Assembly (NCBI RefSeq): GCF_019279795.1
Contig: NC_056743.1
Location: 629,632,105-629,696,104, forward strand
Length of the DNA stretch: 64,000 nucleotides
Direction of reading: 5' to 3'
Origin: Protopterus annectens
Lineage: Eukaryota > Chordata > Ceratodontiformes > Protopteridae
Made by a program: the position numbers and the translations under genes. Of the stretch, positions 20,746 to 33,925 are shown one piece after another. The notes beneath the pieces were generated by a model. It worked only from the letters and a program-made list of their open reading frames with translations, did not search any database and had not been told where the DNA came from. Position 1 is the stretch's first letter; every line of letters starts with the position of its first letter.

Positions 20746-21735
20746 TATTGGATTTTTTCTGCCAGTTCGGAAAACTTGCTTGTGTTTCGTTTTGGATTTT
20801 TTTTTCCTTACAGGCTGCCTATCAGGGTCTGGATACCTTTTCTTCCCCCCTACAGGCTGGATTTTCTGGCAGATTTAATTCTGTGTCTAGATACTCCATG
20901 ATTAAAGTACAGTTGGCTGCTATTTCTAATTTCCACATCAGTAGAGATAATATTTCTTTGGCTGCCCTGAAGATGTCTATGGCTTTTCTCAAAGGGGCTT
21001 TGCTACTGCATCCTCTGGTGCAAGACCCTGTTCTGCCCTGAGACTTGCCATTTATGCTTAACGTGCTGGCTTCTTCTCTCTTTGAGCCTTCTACTACCAT
21101 TGAGCTTAAGTTATTTATCTATCCAGACCCTGAGAGATAGTATGTTATCATGGAAGACTTTGTTGATGGTAATTGCTTCCGCCAAGCATATGTCAGAGTT
21201 ATATGTCCTCTCTGCTGTTCCTCCTTATCTTATTTTTTCACGGAAACAGTGTGTTCCCCAGATCAGATCCTCCCTTTTTAAGGTAGTATCACAGAATAAT
21301 TTTGATCAGTCTGTTCATTTGCCATTCTTTTTCCCAGACTTTATTAATAAGGGTGAATATATTCTGCATTAATTTGACATTCATAGGCAAGTGAGATGCT
21401 ATTTGGATAGAATAAGGCCGTTTAGAAAATCAGATGAACTGTTTGTTTCATTTTCTAAGTCCTGGTTGGATGCTAAAACTACTTTGTCCAAATGGCTTTC
21501 TGATTGTATTTCCTTTGGGTGTGGTTTGAAGGGGAAGTCATTGCTCTTCAGACCAAAGATCATCCCACCAGAGCTTCTGCAGCTGTTTTCTCCAGAGCTA
21601 CTTTGGCTGACATTTGTGCAGTTGCAGCTTGGGTAAGTTATCACATCTTTGCATCACTCTACAAATTGGATATCCAGTCCAGGTCCAGGGCTTCGTTTGG
21701 TTACACCGTATTGTGCAATATCCTTACATGGGATC
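20746..21735 (+). pseudogene. DIRS B2 tyrosine recombinase, C-terminal piece
   Basis: Resumes after PLE-3 with MIKVQLAAISNFHI (about 20900-20940). SAKHMSELYVLSAVPPYLIF follows (about 21180-21240; the first catalytic Arg of SARR is Lys-His here), then RQVRCYLDRIRPFRKSDELFVSF. The His-x-x-Arg region reads HPTRASAAVF (about 21564-21590), and the end has FASLYKLDIQSRSRASFGY with the probable Tyr. Frames shift at least three times. Confidence 0.75.
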
Positions 21736-21792
21736 TCCCTAGGGTATTTATTACATGGCTGTTGACTCTGTCCCACTGGTTGAACCCAGATG

Positions 21793-21860
21793 GAAAAAGC
21801 AACATCAGATATGAAAGTTAGGTACTCACTTGAATGATAGATCCATGTTGTTTGTATCCC
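21793..21860. repeat. DIRS B2 internal complementary region
   Basis: Partly palindromic segment (AACATCAGATATGAAAG ... GATAGATCCATGTT). Its reverse complement contains AAGTGAGTACCTAACTTTC, corresponding to the right-end motif of family B. The true right end at about 22150-22190 is eroded. Confidence 0.5.
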
Positions 21861-21999
21861 CCCCCCATCTCTGCCTTTTTGGGCTAGTCTCTTTTCTCTG
21901 GGATGATCGACTAGGGAGCCTGCTTTCTTTGGGTTCTTGGCCTTTCGGCCTTTTTCCCTCTAGATCTAGATCCTAGTATGTAGTGGGTGGAGAGGGGGC

Positions 22000-22190
22000 A
22001 AACTAGATCTGTGGCAATTGTAGTAATGTGGGGTATTATGGGTAGAGTATGCAGAAGGAGGCGGAGCTTGCCGAGCTGAAGTTTTGGGAATCTGCTTGCA
22101 TTAGATCAGAATTGGATCCAATAAACCTACAGGTTAAAGCAAACTGAATTTGATAACACATTTATCCTTATGGTGTGTACACAACTCATT
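22000..22190 (-). repeat. DIRS B2 right inverted terminal repeat
   Basis: 22000-22111 mirrors 14228-14330; the extension to about 22190 is diverged. Confidence 0.65.
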
Positions 22191-24501
22191 TTAGTGACAG
22201 CTGATACTTGGTCACTCAGAGTCATTTTAAGATGAAGAACTATGCTTATTTTCAGGGAGTGTGAATAATGAAGAATGGCATAAAATAATTTAATTAACTG
22301 ACTGATTGAATTATTTGACTGAACAGCATGTAAGAGAGAGAGATTAAAAATGGCTTTTCTTGAGTACAACCTGGGAAATTAAAGTATATAGGCTGTTTGA
22401 AGTGTTCCCACCCCTTTACCAAGGAAGGAACTTTCAGGAGCTAGTGGTACGAGTTACTGTTTTTATTGAGACAGATATGCTTATCAGAAGAGTGAAGACA
22501 AAATCTATTTAGATAAGTATAACATAAGAAAACTGTTGAGATGTTTTGTACTTTTGACCGCATTTCTCTTTGCCATTTTTTAATACTGAGAGTACCATCT
22601 TCATGTGTGGGATCTAAAAGTTAGACAAAGTGCCCTTAACATGGGGAGTTGTTTTTCCAATAAATTTGGCAGTAATCTCCGAGGACTTTGTTTTACATTT
22701 TCCTCAAAACTTGGAGGAAATGAACAAGAATTTCTGTACTTTTTCTCCAACAAAAACCTCTGTCTGAAGAAAGGAAAAACATCATTTAAGATTTGAAGTT
22801 ATTTATAATATGGGAATTTAAATCCATCTAGGTAAGTGCAAATTAGGCTGTCTTGTGTCTAATAATGTTTATGTATACATTAAAGTTATGTTTTATTGCA
22901 TTTTATTTAAACAATGTAAACATTCCAAGTATTGCCAGTAGCAATAATTTATTCATTTTTTTAATGTAAACCCAAAAGGTTTATGCTGGATGTTTTACTT
23001 TAGCATAGTATTGAACCTACAGTGATATGGGGATAACCCTGGGAGAAAGGACAAGCATGGGCACCTGAGATAATTCCCTTTCCTCAGTCATTATTGTTGT
23101 CCTTCGTGCTACGTCTGTAGGACCTTAGGGGAAGAATCACTGTTAATGTAATTATCACTATTCTGACATGCTGTTTTGACAAGTTGAAGCAGAGATGAAG
23201 AGCTTAATAGGATAGTGCCTTCTGAAAATGGGATTAAGTGAAATGCAGATACTTTTATACATTTACATGTCTGTGAAGTTTCCAGTATTTTTAAGACATC
23301 GTTTGAACTCTGATAGTCTGTTAGACGATAAGTCCCATCAGCTTGAAAAATAGGTTGTGATTTGAGACATCTTGTTTCTTTCCATTCTAGGGACCAGTTA
23401 GCTTGCAGTTGTGAAATCTGCAACCTTGGCGGTCACGTGCATACAGTTTCCATTATGCTAACACCACAACCTAAGCTACTTTGCATCTATCAAGCATTCT
23501 GTAGTCTGGCACCTAAACTTTAGGGATCTCTTCTTATCCACCTTTAAAGCACTCCCTTCTTAGCCAATATTTAGATTGCCACTCAAAAACTACTTCCACA
23601 ACCAAGCCCAGTGAATCTGATTTTAGATAGGCCACATCACTTAATCACTTAAGTATAGTATTCCCCTTCCTTTTCCTAATTTTCTTATATTTACATAATG
23701 GAAGACCGTTTTCATAAATAGTGGAGATGCTACTAATCTATGGAGTTGTTGTATTGTTCTTACTATTTGTTTGTGTATTACTCTCTATCATGTGTATTCA
23801 TTGTAATGTTATTCACCTGGGCTGTGCCTGAAAATCATCCCTTGTGATCAGTACCCTACTCTGATAAACATAAATACAGTTAAATATGTATTGTTTCTAA
23901 AAAGGGCAGTAATAGGTGGGTATTTTAAGATGTGGCTGGGTATTATGTGCAAGTAATAACTGCAATGCGTTTATTTTACTTTCTTGCTCCATTTGACTTC
24001 AGGCTGCAACATTGTGATGCTGATGTGCCATGTACCTAAGAGATTTAGCCGATAAACGTGCAGTGAGGATGTTGGTAATGGGAAGTTTTCTAGTGCATAG
24101 CCAGGTACATTGGCTAGTACAGTGGCTACAAGTAGTAGCTTAGAAATAAGCAAGTTATAGGCTACTCAAATGCTAGTCCTCAGTATTTTTTGACTTTCCA
24201 CTCTGCCTGGCAGTTAATTTGTTTTTGCTGCAACTAAATCAAAGTGGTTAGTAAAATGTATGACCACCCTTATAGTTTAATGTTTCATTTCTTTGCTGGT
24301 AATATGCCTTTGTAGTAGCTATTGTAACGAATAACAGTACTTTGGTTTTGCTTGAGTATGCCAGTAGGGCTGAGTTGCAGAGGCACAAATGAAGTTTTAT
24401 GAAGGTTTCCTGAAGGTTACTTGGGATAGAACTTTGGTTTTACCCTGAACAGACTAGCATTCCATCCTATGTGTATGAATTAATGTGATGAAGTACTTGT
24501 T
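22191..24501. other. No gene recognised
   Basis: AT-rich sequence with many stops in all frames. I see no exon with splice sites, no RT or transposase motif, and no inverted repeats. Likely intron or intergenic sequence. Confidence 0.5.
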
Positions 24502-24620
24502 TTCATAGATTCATAGACTGTGTTCCTAGGCTAACAACCCAAGGGGCCTTCCTAACTGTAGCCAAGTTTTCCCAAAAGAATAATGATGTCCTGCATCCCA
24601 AATATTTTTCACAAGCATGT
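24502..24620 (-). repeat. CR1-like LINE 3' end fragment
   Basis: The reverse complement ends in CTATGAATCTATGAA and aligns with the LINE 3' end at 14075-14147: shared TGGGAAA..TGGCTA, CCCTT, and GTTAGCCTAG followed by the 8-bp terminal repeats. This supports both as 3' ends of the same CR1-type family. Confidence 0.6.
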
Positions 24621-27600
24621 AAGATTTTTCTCCCCTGTGATGTATTAGCATAAGCATTCCCAGTGCAACACATATCAGTTTCAACTTACTGGAGATTAAA
24701 AACACATCCTCCCTGCATCCACATTCATCCCTTACAAAAATGCTGTGGTCACATAGCAATGGAAGTAAGGTAAAAGCCCCATGTGTTATATTCTGTGAGC
24801 TTGCTTGAACCACTATGCTACTCAAACAACATTCATACAGACCTTAACAAACACAAGCTGTTAAACAGACCTACTAACTGGAAAAAAGAAAAACTTGGCA
24901 CTGAAGAATTTCTCAGAAAAAAAAAATTCAAGTATATCCCAAACAGTTAAACCAAAATCTCATCCACATCTTTAAAAAAAAGAACATAGCAAGGTAAGCA
25001 CAGACATAATCAAAGTGCATCCGAAAACTAAAAGTCTAAGACTTGGCAATGTTGAGTGAATGTAGCATGACCAGTTGAAATTCATGCAGGGCCACCATAA
25101 ATACAAGTCAAGCTGAATATAAATTACAAACCTGTTTTATCGAATGTATGGCTAAAGATATGAGTACCAGTGTGTGTGTCTGTCTGTCTACATATGCCTA
25201 GACAGGTACACATGGAACTCTGATAAATCAAGCATGCTGATTCTAGCTTGAAGCAAGTGCACTTAGTAGGATGGGTGGTTTATTTAAGCTGAGTGGACTT
25301 GTCTAAATAGGCAAGACTGAAGAGCCCCAGTGCATTCTTTGAGGCTGTTTCCTTATACAGTTTATCAAAAAGATTAGAGCAGTGTCAGCTCCATAGACTT
25401 GTTGCAAATCATATAGGATATGGTTGCTGTGTTCGATAACTTAGCAGTTGCTTCTCAACTATACCGCTTGGCTTTTTGGGTAGTGGTTCTATAAGGACAG
25501 TAGACTTATGGTTGTTTAATACTGGTATTTCTGTCTTTGTGGATTGGTTATTATTTTTGCTGTCTTCTATTGGTGTGTGACTACTATTTTCTTTAGGCTA
25601 CACTTTATAAAAAACTTAGTAGGTTTAGAAGCATCTCCAACTTCTGTGTGGAGGTATTTTTTTTGGATGGTTGATTTTCCCCCAGCAGAAGCAATGGACT
25701 TTAGTAGGAGTAGCAAGTTTAGAACTCTGTTTTAGGAAGTGTGTGAAAGGTAAATGCACTCAGGTGTTTAGCAGCAGGAATTTCCTTGCTCTTAAGAACT
25801 TTTGAAGTAAAAAGAGTGATTTTAATACTATTTGTAGACAATCCAAAGAATTCCTGTACCATTTAGACATTTATGTTGAACGTGTTTTTATCTAGTTTTT
25901 TTTTCCTTGTCAAGTGTTGCTCATCAGCCATCAGTTATCGTACACTCTGGCCAGCACTTTTGTTTCTCCTGGCCATTGTCAGATGCAAGGATGGAGGTCC
26001 CTTAGACAACTATTAGGTCTTTTATCGGTTTGGTTGTAACCCTTTCCCCTCGCTGTGGGGGGAAATGACCTGTATCACTGCTGGGATCTCTCTTCCTTCC
26101 TGGTGTTAGTGTATACGTGTGTGTACCTCTGGTAAAGGTTGTCTGCCACTGGCAACTTGGTGAGCCAAACGTATACGCCCAGGTCGCATTTACATCTGCC
26201 ATTCCTCACACTGAGGGATTGTGGTAACCCCTGAGATGTTTCATCCCTTTCCCCCTAGATAGATGCATCCATCCTCCGCACACTGTCATCAGCAGATGCT
26301 CGAGCTCCTAATTGAGCCTGCTTCACCTGCTTCATAGTCAGGGCATACATAAAAGAAGCTGACTTGTTTTTTGTGTACTTTGGTAGTTATTGTTTAAAAA
26401 TCAGTTAAATGTCCTCTAAAATTGTTTTCTGGATTTAAAAATGCTATCTTGTCAGTTCTCAGAATGGTTTCTCTTAGCTTCCCTGCGCAGTGTTTCAGAG
26501 GTGTTTCACATTTGCTTGTACTGTAATGTTTGCTAACCATAAATGTATGCCAGTTGTCATACATTGATATCATGTACTTTTTGGGGTGATTTGGTAATGG
26601 CTGTAATATAAATTTTCCTCAGTGGAACCAAAGAATTTTTATGTATAACAAATTTTCATTAAGTCATAGAAAGCCAGGAGCTGTGGGTAAGGGTCCTGCT
26701 CTCACTAAATGGATGCAGAGCCATATTGTGGCTGACTATGATATCAAGGGGAAGCCAGGGGCTGTAGAGTAGATGGAATAAATTGACAGGGATCAGGTGG
26801 ATTATCCACAATGTGAGCCTATGAACCTCATTAATGTCCTTGCTGTGTACTGAGGGTATGAGTTTTAAGATAGGCCTAATGAGAACATAGTCTGTTTTCC
26901 ATCAGGATAATGCCATATCAGAATGCCCCTGCCTCATCTCCACCTATACAGGGGTGACAGATGCAGGTGTGAAAAAAAAAGAGCAGATCACAATTTCCCC
27001 AAGAGTGGAGAGCCTCAGTACTGATGTCTATTTGGACTTGCCCAGTAGAGCTGTGCACAGCATACTGTAAAAGTTTTTTGTGAGGATGTGGTAGTATATT
27101 TTTAGTTTTGCTAGGTGAGATGTCTCCCAAAGTACAAGTACGGTATTATGATTACCGACATATTAGACATGATTCAACACAATGTGATGTTGTCGAGACT
27201 TGATTTTGAAAAAATAAATGCCCGTGTTATCTGCATTCAGTTTGAGAAGTGTAATCTGTAGACTTGAACCAACTAAGATGAGTGATAATCCTGCAGATAG
27301 TTTCTCTGGTTACCATGTAATGTTAAAATTGGCTAATATAGTTAAGAGTTGAAACAGTGAAGCATACTTACTAAGTGGGAGTTAGCTCATTCTAGCAGGA
27401 GGTAACTGAAATTTTGTCTTTGCCAGTTCTTCATACACTAGATGTAGAATCTGCCAGCTGTAATTGGTATCACTGGTATGATCAGCTATATGTATTGTTA
27501 TTCACAAAGCTGAGTAGCCAAAGGGTAAGAATTCACTTGTAATGGTGTCAGGTTTAAACCAAGTTTCAGTGAGACACAGGAAGTAAAGCTTGTAATGACC

Positions 27601-27794
27601 ACGCTATGAAAGGAGTTTGGAAATCTTTATGGAAACACTACTTTGTGGTCATTTTTGTCTTTAATTACCTACCTTAGTCCTGTTTAGGGTCACAAGGGAG
27701 AACAAGTCTATTCCTGCAGTAATTGGGCACAAGGCTGAAAAACATAATCCAGGACAGGGTGCCCCTTCATTGCAACGCACACGCACGTACACTG

Positions 27795-27848
<54 letters not shown>

Positions 27849-28383
27849 CATGCATACTTAAAGACAGTTTGGAGTACTGATTGTACATTTACATCACATA
27901 TTTGGATGTAGGATGAAACCTGAGTTCCCATTGTAAACCATGTGAAGACACTGTGCACATGCAAACTATGCAGAGTGCACCCTGGCTGTGAACCAGCCTG
28001 GAGAACCAAGTGCTAAGAGGCAGTAAAGCCAAGCCTCCACCACTGTGTGAATTTTTTTTTTTTTTGCTTAAGAAAAGTGCAATAATTTTGGTCCATCTGG
28101 TTTGCTGCATTTGAATTAAATTCTCCTAAATGGTAGCTCAGCTCCTGTACTAGCCTTGGAGTAAGAGTAACATTCCACCCCAGCAAAAATATAGTTGGCA
28201 TATTTTGCAGAGAGAGGTAAATTCTGAGGTCATTATTATGAAAGCAGCAAGCATTAAAGAAGAAATATTTTATCAGCATTTCATTCCATTTTCCATGTTA
28301 ATGACCATGATAAGTACATTAGGTGTGCATTTTTTGAGGTGGGTACTGGTTAAAACAATGAATAGGAGCTGATGTGTATGCAG
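24621..28383. other. No gene recognised; one (CA)n tract
   Basis: No protein family recognised on either strand. Apart from the microsatellite at 27804-27847 and short A or T runs, nothing stands out. Short frames here are not supported by codon structure or splice sites. Confidence 0.5.
27804..27847. repeat. (CA)n microsatellite
   Basis: About 22 AC units preceded by a GCGCGC segment. Frames on both strands through this tract are repeat artefacts. Confidence 0.96.
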
Positions 28384-28396
28384 ATGTTCATCGTGT

Positions 28397-28565
28397 TTCA
28401 CTGTTGCAGTCATTACACTTGGGTTATCCTGCTGGCAGGCTACTGCAGTCGGCCTGAATTCCAAAGTCCTGGTCCGGTGTCTGTTGCTGTTGCCTCTTCC
28501 CAGACGTCAGTGCACTAGGGGTGTAAAAGATGCAGCCAGTGCCATTTTCTTCAGTCTTTCTTGCC
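28397..28565 (+). repeat. DIRS A2 left inverted terminal repeat
   Basis: Mirrors about 33711-33881: shared TTTCACTGTTGCAGTCATTA, GGGTTATCCTGC and GAATTCCAAAGTCCTGGTCC. Mismatches are more frequent than in A1 and there is a small indel. Confidence 0.85.
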
Positions 28566-28702
28566 ACGTGGTGCCCGAAGCAAAAGCAGTTTGCAAGTGC
28601 CGGTCAGCCGACTCCTGAGATTTTCGGAATTGAATTTCAGATCCGAAGTCTTCAATAAAGCTAAGTACCCCATTGGGGAAACTTTTTTCTTGCTCCAGAC
28701 CG

Positions 28703-30305
28703 ATGTCAGAAAAAGTTAACAATTGTATTTCTTGTGGGAAGCAAATACCTCATAAGGATTTTCATTTTTACTGTATTCCTTGCCTAGGCCCTGACCACGA
28801 CGTGGCTAGTTGTCAGTTTTGTGCTAGATTTGACCAATGCACTACTAAACGTCGGTACGATTTTGCATTTCATTACTTTGGCCGTAGGTTTAACTATATA
28901 ATGCCGTCAGAACAGCCGACGACCGGAGTTCATAAAAAGCGCAAGGAAAAAGAAAAGGACAGGCATCCGAGGTCCAAAACCAATGACGAAGCCTCTTCTA
29001 GGCCAGTCGTCGGTTCTCAGTGAGGCACTTTCGCAGCCCCCGACAGCCCGCTACCGCAGAGCCACAGGCCGCCTCCGACTCCCACTTGGAGACACCCAGG
29101 CCTCTGGATACTCAAGGTATTGGGCCTTCGGAAACTAATTCCTCAGATGGGTCCAGAGCCACTGAGCAGGCATCGGCTTCTGAGGGTGTTTTCAGACCTA
29201 CACAGCTTTATATCACGCCAACTTCAGCATCCATGACAAAGACTAAAACAGCTTTAATGACAAGGAAACATGTACAGCATTCTCCAGGACAGACTTCCAT
29301 GCCTAAGAAGCAGATGCTCAAAATGGCCGAAGACCTAATTACTTTGATCAGGGGTTCCCATCCCCCTCCTGACAAGAGGCCTAGGCAAGACACTTAATAT
29401 GATTCCTCTGATCAGGTTTCCATTTCCTCTGACTCCTCTTCAGAGCAGGGATATTCTGTTCCTCCCTATGAGGATTCTGATGCTGAAGAATCTATTCCTT
29501 CAGCTTCTCCTCCTGAGGATTATTCCTTTGGGGAAACCCTGCATACCATGAGGGAGCATTTCCACTGGGAGAGTCAAGATTACTCAGAATCTAAGAAAAG
29601 GCTCAGAGACTTTCTTCTACTACCTCAGCACAGACCTCTTGCTATTCCACCTGTTCTAGACATTGTAGATGATGTATTTTCAGAGTCGGGACTGTCTTCC
29701 GACTCTTTACCTCCTGCACCTGTTAATCCAGACAGATACTACAGGGTTCCAGATTCTCATACATTTCTATACAAAAACCCTGCTGCTGACCCAGAAACTA
29801 TATCTCAAGGTCCCAAAGGGGTCAAGGCCTCTACTGCAAAAAACCCTGTCCCCTCAGATAGGGATTCAAGGGCACTGGACAGATGGGGGAAAAAGGTTTA
29901 CACTTCTGCTACCTTGGCTGGAAGGGCTTTAAATTGTCAGTTTCATATGCTTAAATATCAGCAACACTTAATGTCATTGTTAAAACAGAAAATGTTGACA
30001 AATTCTGAATGTTCTGAGAACAAGGAAATGCAGGATTTATTGCACGCAGCTGAACAAGTATGAAAGCATACTTTACAATGTAGTTTTGATTCACTGGAGG
30101 CCTCTTGCAGGGCCGCAGTTACAGGTTCTGTCATTAGAAGGCATGCTCGGTTAAAGGAACAAAATCTGCCTGATCATGTTAAAGCAAAATTATTGGATGC
30201 TCCATTACAGCATGATACTTTGTTTGGTGTTAAGGCAGAAGAGGTGTTGAAGAAAATGGAGGCTAAAGCTAAATCTATGCAGACAGTAAAGGATTTCTTA
30301 TAGGT
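28703..30305 (+). pseudogene. DIRS A2 gag
   Basis: Same start as A1 (MSEKVNNC at 28703) and the same Cys/His module: CISCGKQIPH, then CIPCLGPDHDVASCQFC. Interruptions include TGA at 29021, TAA at about 29395, a frame change before 29548, TGA at 30061 and TAG at about 30301. The HARLKEQNLPDHVKAKLLDAP region near 30145-30200 marks the C-terminal half. Not functional. Confidence 0.85.
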
Positions 30306-30501
30306 ACAGCCACCCAGATTTAGCAGGAACTGGCCTTCTAAGAATTGGTCCTTTCCAGTGTCGGACAGGCCACAAAGAGGCAGATACAGACACCCTAGAG
30401 GCAGACAACAGCCCCAGGGGCTCATACAGGCCCAAACAGTGGGGTGCTTCTACCTCCAAATGCGGAGAAGACAAATCACAGCCTTATAGGAAACCGTCCC
30501 A

Positions 30502-32403
30502 ATGACTTCCCTCTGCCAAATGCCAAGCACTTATCTTTTGGCAGCACCCTTAGTGGGAAAGCTAGCACTTTTTTCACAAAATTGGCACATGATCACCCAG
30601 GACAAATGGGACTTAAATATAGTCTCTCAGGGCTACAGGTTCCACTTTCACACCCTTCCAAAGGCAAAAGGTATGCCAGACCTGCCACACAATCAATGGG
30701 CAGAGGCACAAAAACAAGTTTCATCTCTCATGGACATGAGGGCTATTCAGCCAGTGCCACAACAAGAGCAGGGACAAGGATTTTACTAAAGACTTTTCTT
30801 AGTACCAAGAAAGGACAAAGCCTGGAGACCAATTATGGACCTGTCTATTCTAAATACTTTTCTGGACGTTCCAAAATTCAAAATGTTGACTCTGCAGCAG
30901 CTTCTGCCCATGCTGGGCAAGAAGGCTTGGCTTGTAACTTTGGATCTCAAAGAGGCATACCTGCATGTCCCAGTCAGACAATCTTGCAGAAGATACCTCA
31001 GATTCATAGCTGGCTCAATGCACTACCAATTCTCTGCACTGCCCTTTGGCTTATCTACTGCGCCCAGGGTCTTCACAAAATGCCTGGCACCAGTAATTGC
31101 ATTTTGCAGACAGAGGAATTCAAATATATCCCTACTGGGATGACTGCCTTATTCAAGCAGAGACAAAAGACATTCTACTAAAGCATCTGGCGTTTGTAAA
31201 AAAGATTACTAATTTGCCTAGGGTACACAGCAAACATAAATAAATCAAAACTAGTACTCTCTCAAGAGATAATATTCCTGGGTGCAAGCTTAAATACAAC
31301 TGCCCAGATGGCTTATCTCACGCCAGACAAAGGCAACTGACTTCTTACTTTGAAAACATGGCAGCAATGACCCAGTTATCTGCAAGAAAAATTCTGCAGG
31401 CACTGGGCTACATGGCATCCTGCATTCTACTAATTCCATATACAAGACTGCATATGAGGAAACTACAATGGTATCTAAAAAGTGTTTGGACTCAACATTG
31501 CCACAGCCTGGAAACACTAATTACTCTCATTCCCTGCCTGCAACAGAAGTTTCGATGGTGGGCACAGGCCTGTCACCACAACAAGGGACAGCCATTCACT
31601 TTACCCACAGCCAGGCAGACACTAACAACAGATGCATCACATTATGCCTGGGGGGCACACATGGCAGGAAAATGTATTCAGGGCACATGGCCCACAAGCG
31701 AAATGCATCTTCATATCAATCAAAAAGAGATGCTAGCTGTACAGAATGCCCGGATGGCCTTTAAGGACCTACTTCATCCAGGGCAACTGCTGATGAAGAC
31801 GGACAATACTACAGTCATGCAGTATATAAACAAGCAAGGAGGCACACATTCCTACCCCCTCTGCAGACAAGCCATGACTTTGTGGAACACAGCATTGACT
31901 TTCAAGTACACCTGCAAGCACAATTCCTGCCAGAAAAGACAAATACTTTGGCAGACAAACTAAGCAGAAACCTCATGGGTCCTCACGAGTTGAAACTAGA
32001 TCCACAAATCTTCAGCATAACAGGGAAATGGGGATGCCCAGACATAGATCTATTTGTCTCCCCTCACAACTGCCAGCTACAGAGATTCTGCACTCTGACC
32101 TATCACAAACAAGCATGGAAAGTGGATGCCCTTTCATTCAGCTGGAAAGCCCTTACAGTATATGCCTTCCCTCCTCTGCCTCTCCTCCCCAAGGTACTCC
32201 TAAAGGTCAGACAAGAGAAGCCAAAAATGATCCTGATTGCCCCAGACTGGACAGGCCAGCACTGGTACCCAATCCTAAAGAGCTTGTCTCAAGGCCCAGC
32301 CTGGACATTACCTCAGATTCCTCATTTGCTGGCCCAACAAAACAATCAGATCCTGCACGCCCAACTCAGAACCCTAAATCTGGCTGCATGGCATATAATG
32401 TAA
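30502..32403 (+). pseudogene. DIRS A2 reverse transcriptase - RNase H - MT-like ORF
   Basis: RT: WRPIMDLSILN after a TAA at about 30787, VTLDLKEAYLHVPV, ALPFGLSTAPRVFTK; motif C region codons read Y-W-D-D near 31131-31145 after a frameshift, so Leu is replaced by Trp. RNase H: TTDASHYAWGAHMAGK, LHINQKEMLAV, KTDNTTVMQYINKQGG. MT-like part: DIDLFVSPHNCQL and YAFPPLPL near 32160-32190, again lacking an [DNS]PP[YFW] motif. The frame ends at TAA 32401-32403, with the YR ATG at 32406. Confidence 0.85.
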
Positions 32404-32405
32404 CC

Positions 32406-33423
32406 ATGCAGAACACACCTCTCTCTAAAGCAGTTATGGATGTTATTTTGGAGGCCAGGAGGCCCAGCACCAGAAAATCTTATGCAGACAAATGGAAGAG
32501 ATTCTGTGCTTGGAACCAGGCACAAGGAATTGACACGCTTGTACCAAATATTCCTCAGATTTTACAATACCTAACTGAGATGCTGGACAAAGGCCTATCC
32601 TTCTCATCAATTAAGATCCATGCCTCTGCCATTTCAGCTCATTACAATATGGACCCACCTATTTATTCTCATCCACTAAGGCAGTATCTTAAAGGGGCAA
32701 AAAACATAAGACCTCCAAGGAGAGCTCCAATACCTGCATGGGACCTCAATTTTGTCTTGGAAAAACTCACACTGCCTCTATTTGAGCCAGCCAATACAGC
32801 TGAGATAAAATACTTTTCATGGAAAACCGCTCTTCTCCTAGCAATAACTTCAGCAAGAAGAGTCTGAATTACAGGCACTAATGGCTGTGGAACCTTTTAT
32901 TATTTTCCATCCGGACAGGGTTTCTCTAAGGACAAACCCAGCATTTATGCCTAAGGTAGTGTCCAGTGTGGCTTTTAACCAAACCATACATTTGCCTACC
33001 TTTTATCCAAACCCGCAGAATAAGGGGGAGAGACTTCTGCATTCTTTGGACATACACAGACAGCTACGCTTTTACTTGGACAAAACTAAAGCTTTCAGAA
33101 AGACTGAGCAACTCTTAGTGGCATATGCTGCAGGATCGCAAGGTAAAGCTATTTCAAAGCAGATAGGCCACTGCATTCGTTTCTGCTATTCACAACATGG
33201 CAAATCAGTGCCTAAGGGCATTAGGCCACATTCTACCAGAGCAGCAGCCACTTCAGCAGCCTTCCTCAGAGGAGTACCAACCAAGGACATTTTGGAGGCT
33301 GCAACCTGGACTTCAGTGCACACTTTTACAAAACACTACCACTTACCTCTTTACTCTAAATCCAGAGCAGGCTTTGCCACTGCAGTTCTGCAGGGCCTCA
33401 TAGCCACTCCTAATTCTATTTAG
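32406..33423 (+). pseudogene. DIRS A2 tyrosine recombinase
   Basis: Starts at ATG 32406, two bases after the upstream stop. EARRPSTRKSYADKWKRF, SIKIHASAISAHY and SARRV are present, then a frameshift at about 32866. The rest reads from 32881 to 33423 with RPHSTRAAATSAAF (His-x-x-Arg) and FTKHYHLPLYSKSRAGF (probable Tyr). About five codons are missing in the ISKQ..GHCIRF segment, where other copies have TISKWI. All catalytic residues remain but the frame is broken once. Confidence 0.87.
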
Positions 33424-33449
33424 GCCACCCAACCTCAGCTTTGGGATTC

Positions 33450-33549
33450 AACCCAAGTGTAATGACTGCAACAGTGAAACAAGATGAACATAGTACAGTT
33501 GTGTACCTACCATAAATGTAGATATTCGACTGTATTCACTGTTGCAGTC
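33450..33549. repeat. DIRS A2 internal complementary region
   Basis: 33450-33491 is the reverse complement of the left end (28384-28425) with one mismatch. 33492-33549 is the reverse complement of the right end to 33925, with few mismatches. Confidence 0.9.
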
Positions 33550-33710
33550 CAGGTTACCCTCCCACCATCCCTCTTTCATTGCTGGGACTTATCTGTACTT
33601 CTCTATTCTATACAACCTGTGTGGTGTATTTGCTTGTAGATGAAGGTTATGTGCATTCTTTTTTATGATCAAAATTTTTTAGCCTACCCTTTTGGGGGCA
33701 CCTGACATCT

Positions 33711-33925
33711 GGGGCAAGAAAAACTAAAGAAAATGGCGTCGGCTGCATCTTTTGTACCCTTGGCGCACTGACGTCAGGGAAGAGGCGACAGCAACCGACG
33801 CCGGACCAGGACTTTGGAATTCAGGCCGACTGCGGGTAGCCTGCCAGCAGGATAACCCAAGTGTAATGACTGCAACAGTGAATACACTTGATCATCTACA
33901 TTTATGGTAGGTACACAACTGTACT
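33711..33925 (-). repeat. DIRS A2 right inverted terminal repeat plus extension
   Basis: Mirror of the left repeat. The outer extension ends TTATGGTAGGTACACAACTG then TACT at 33925. Confidence 0.85.

Larger units (their letters stand above)
14148..22190 (+). mobile_element. DIRS-like retrotransposon B2, old, interrupted by a PLE
   Basis: The left inverted repeat (14228-14330) mirrors the right one (22000-22111). Between them are gag, RT, RNase H and recombinase remnants in DIRS order, split by PLE-3 at about 18256-20745. The RT N-terminal half is missing. Outer ends are diverged, so limits are approximate. All frames are badly broken; it is far older than the family A copies. Confidence 0.78.
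28384..33925 (+). mobile_element. DIRS-like retrotransposon A2 (5.5 kb)
   Basis: Complete in outline: left inverted repeat, broken gag, broken RT-RNase H-MT, broken YR, ICR and right repeat. The left end starts ATGTTCATC and the right end stops at CTGTACT; flanks are G to the left and TT to the right. Its terminal sequences (TTCACTGTTGCAGTC) are shared with A3 and differ from A1 (GCATCTGCAGTC), so A2 and A3 are one subfamily. Confidence 0.9.

Noticed and set aside
25544..25735. 63-codon frame with hydrophobic start
   Set aside because: No splice context, no family, and typical length for chance frames in AT-rich DNA.
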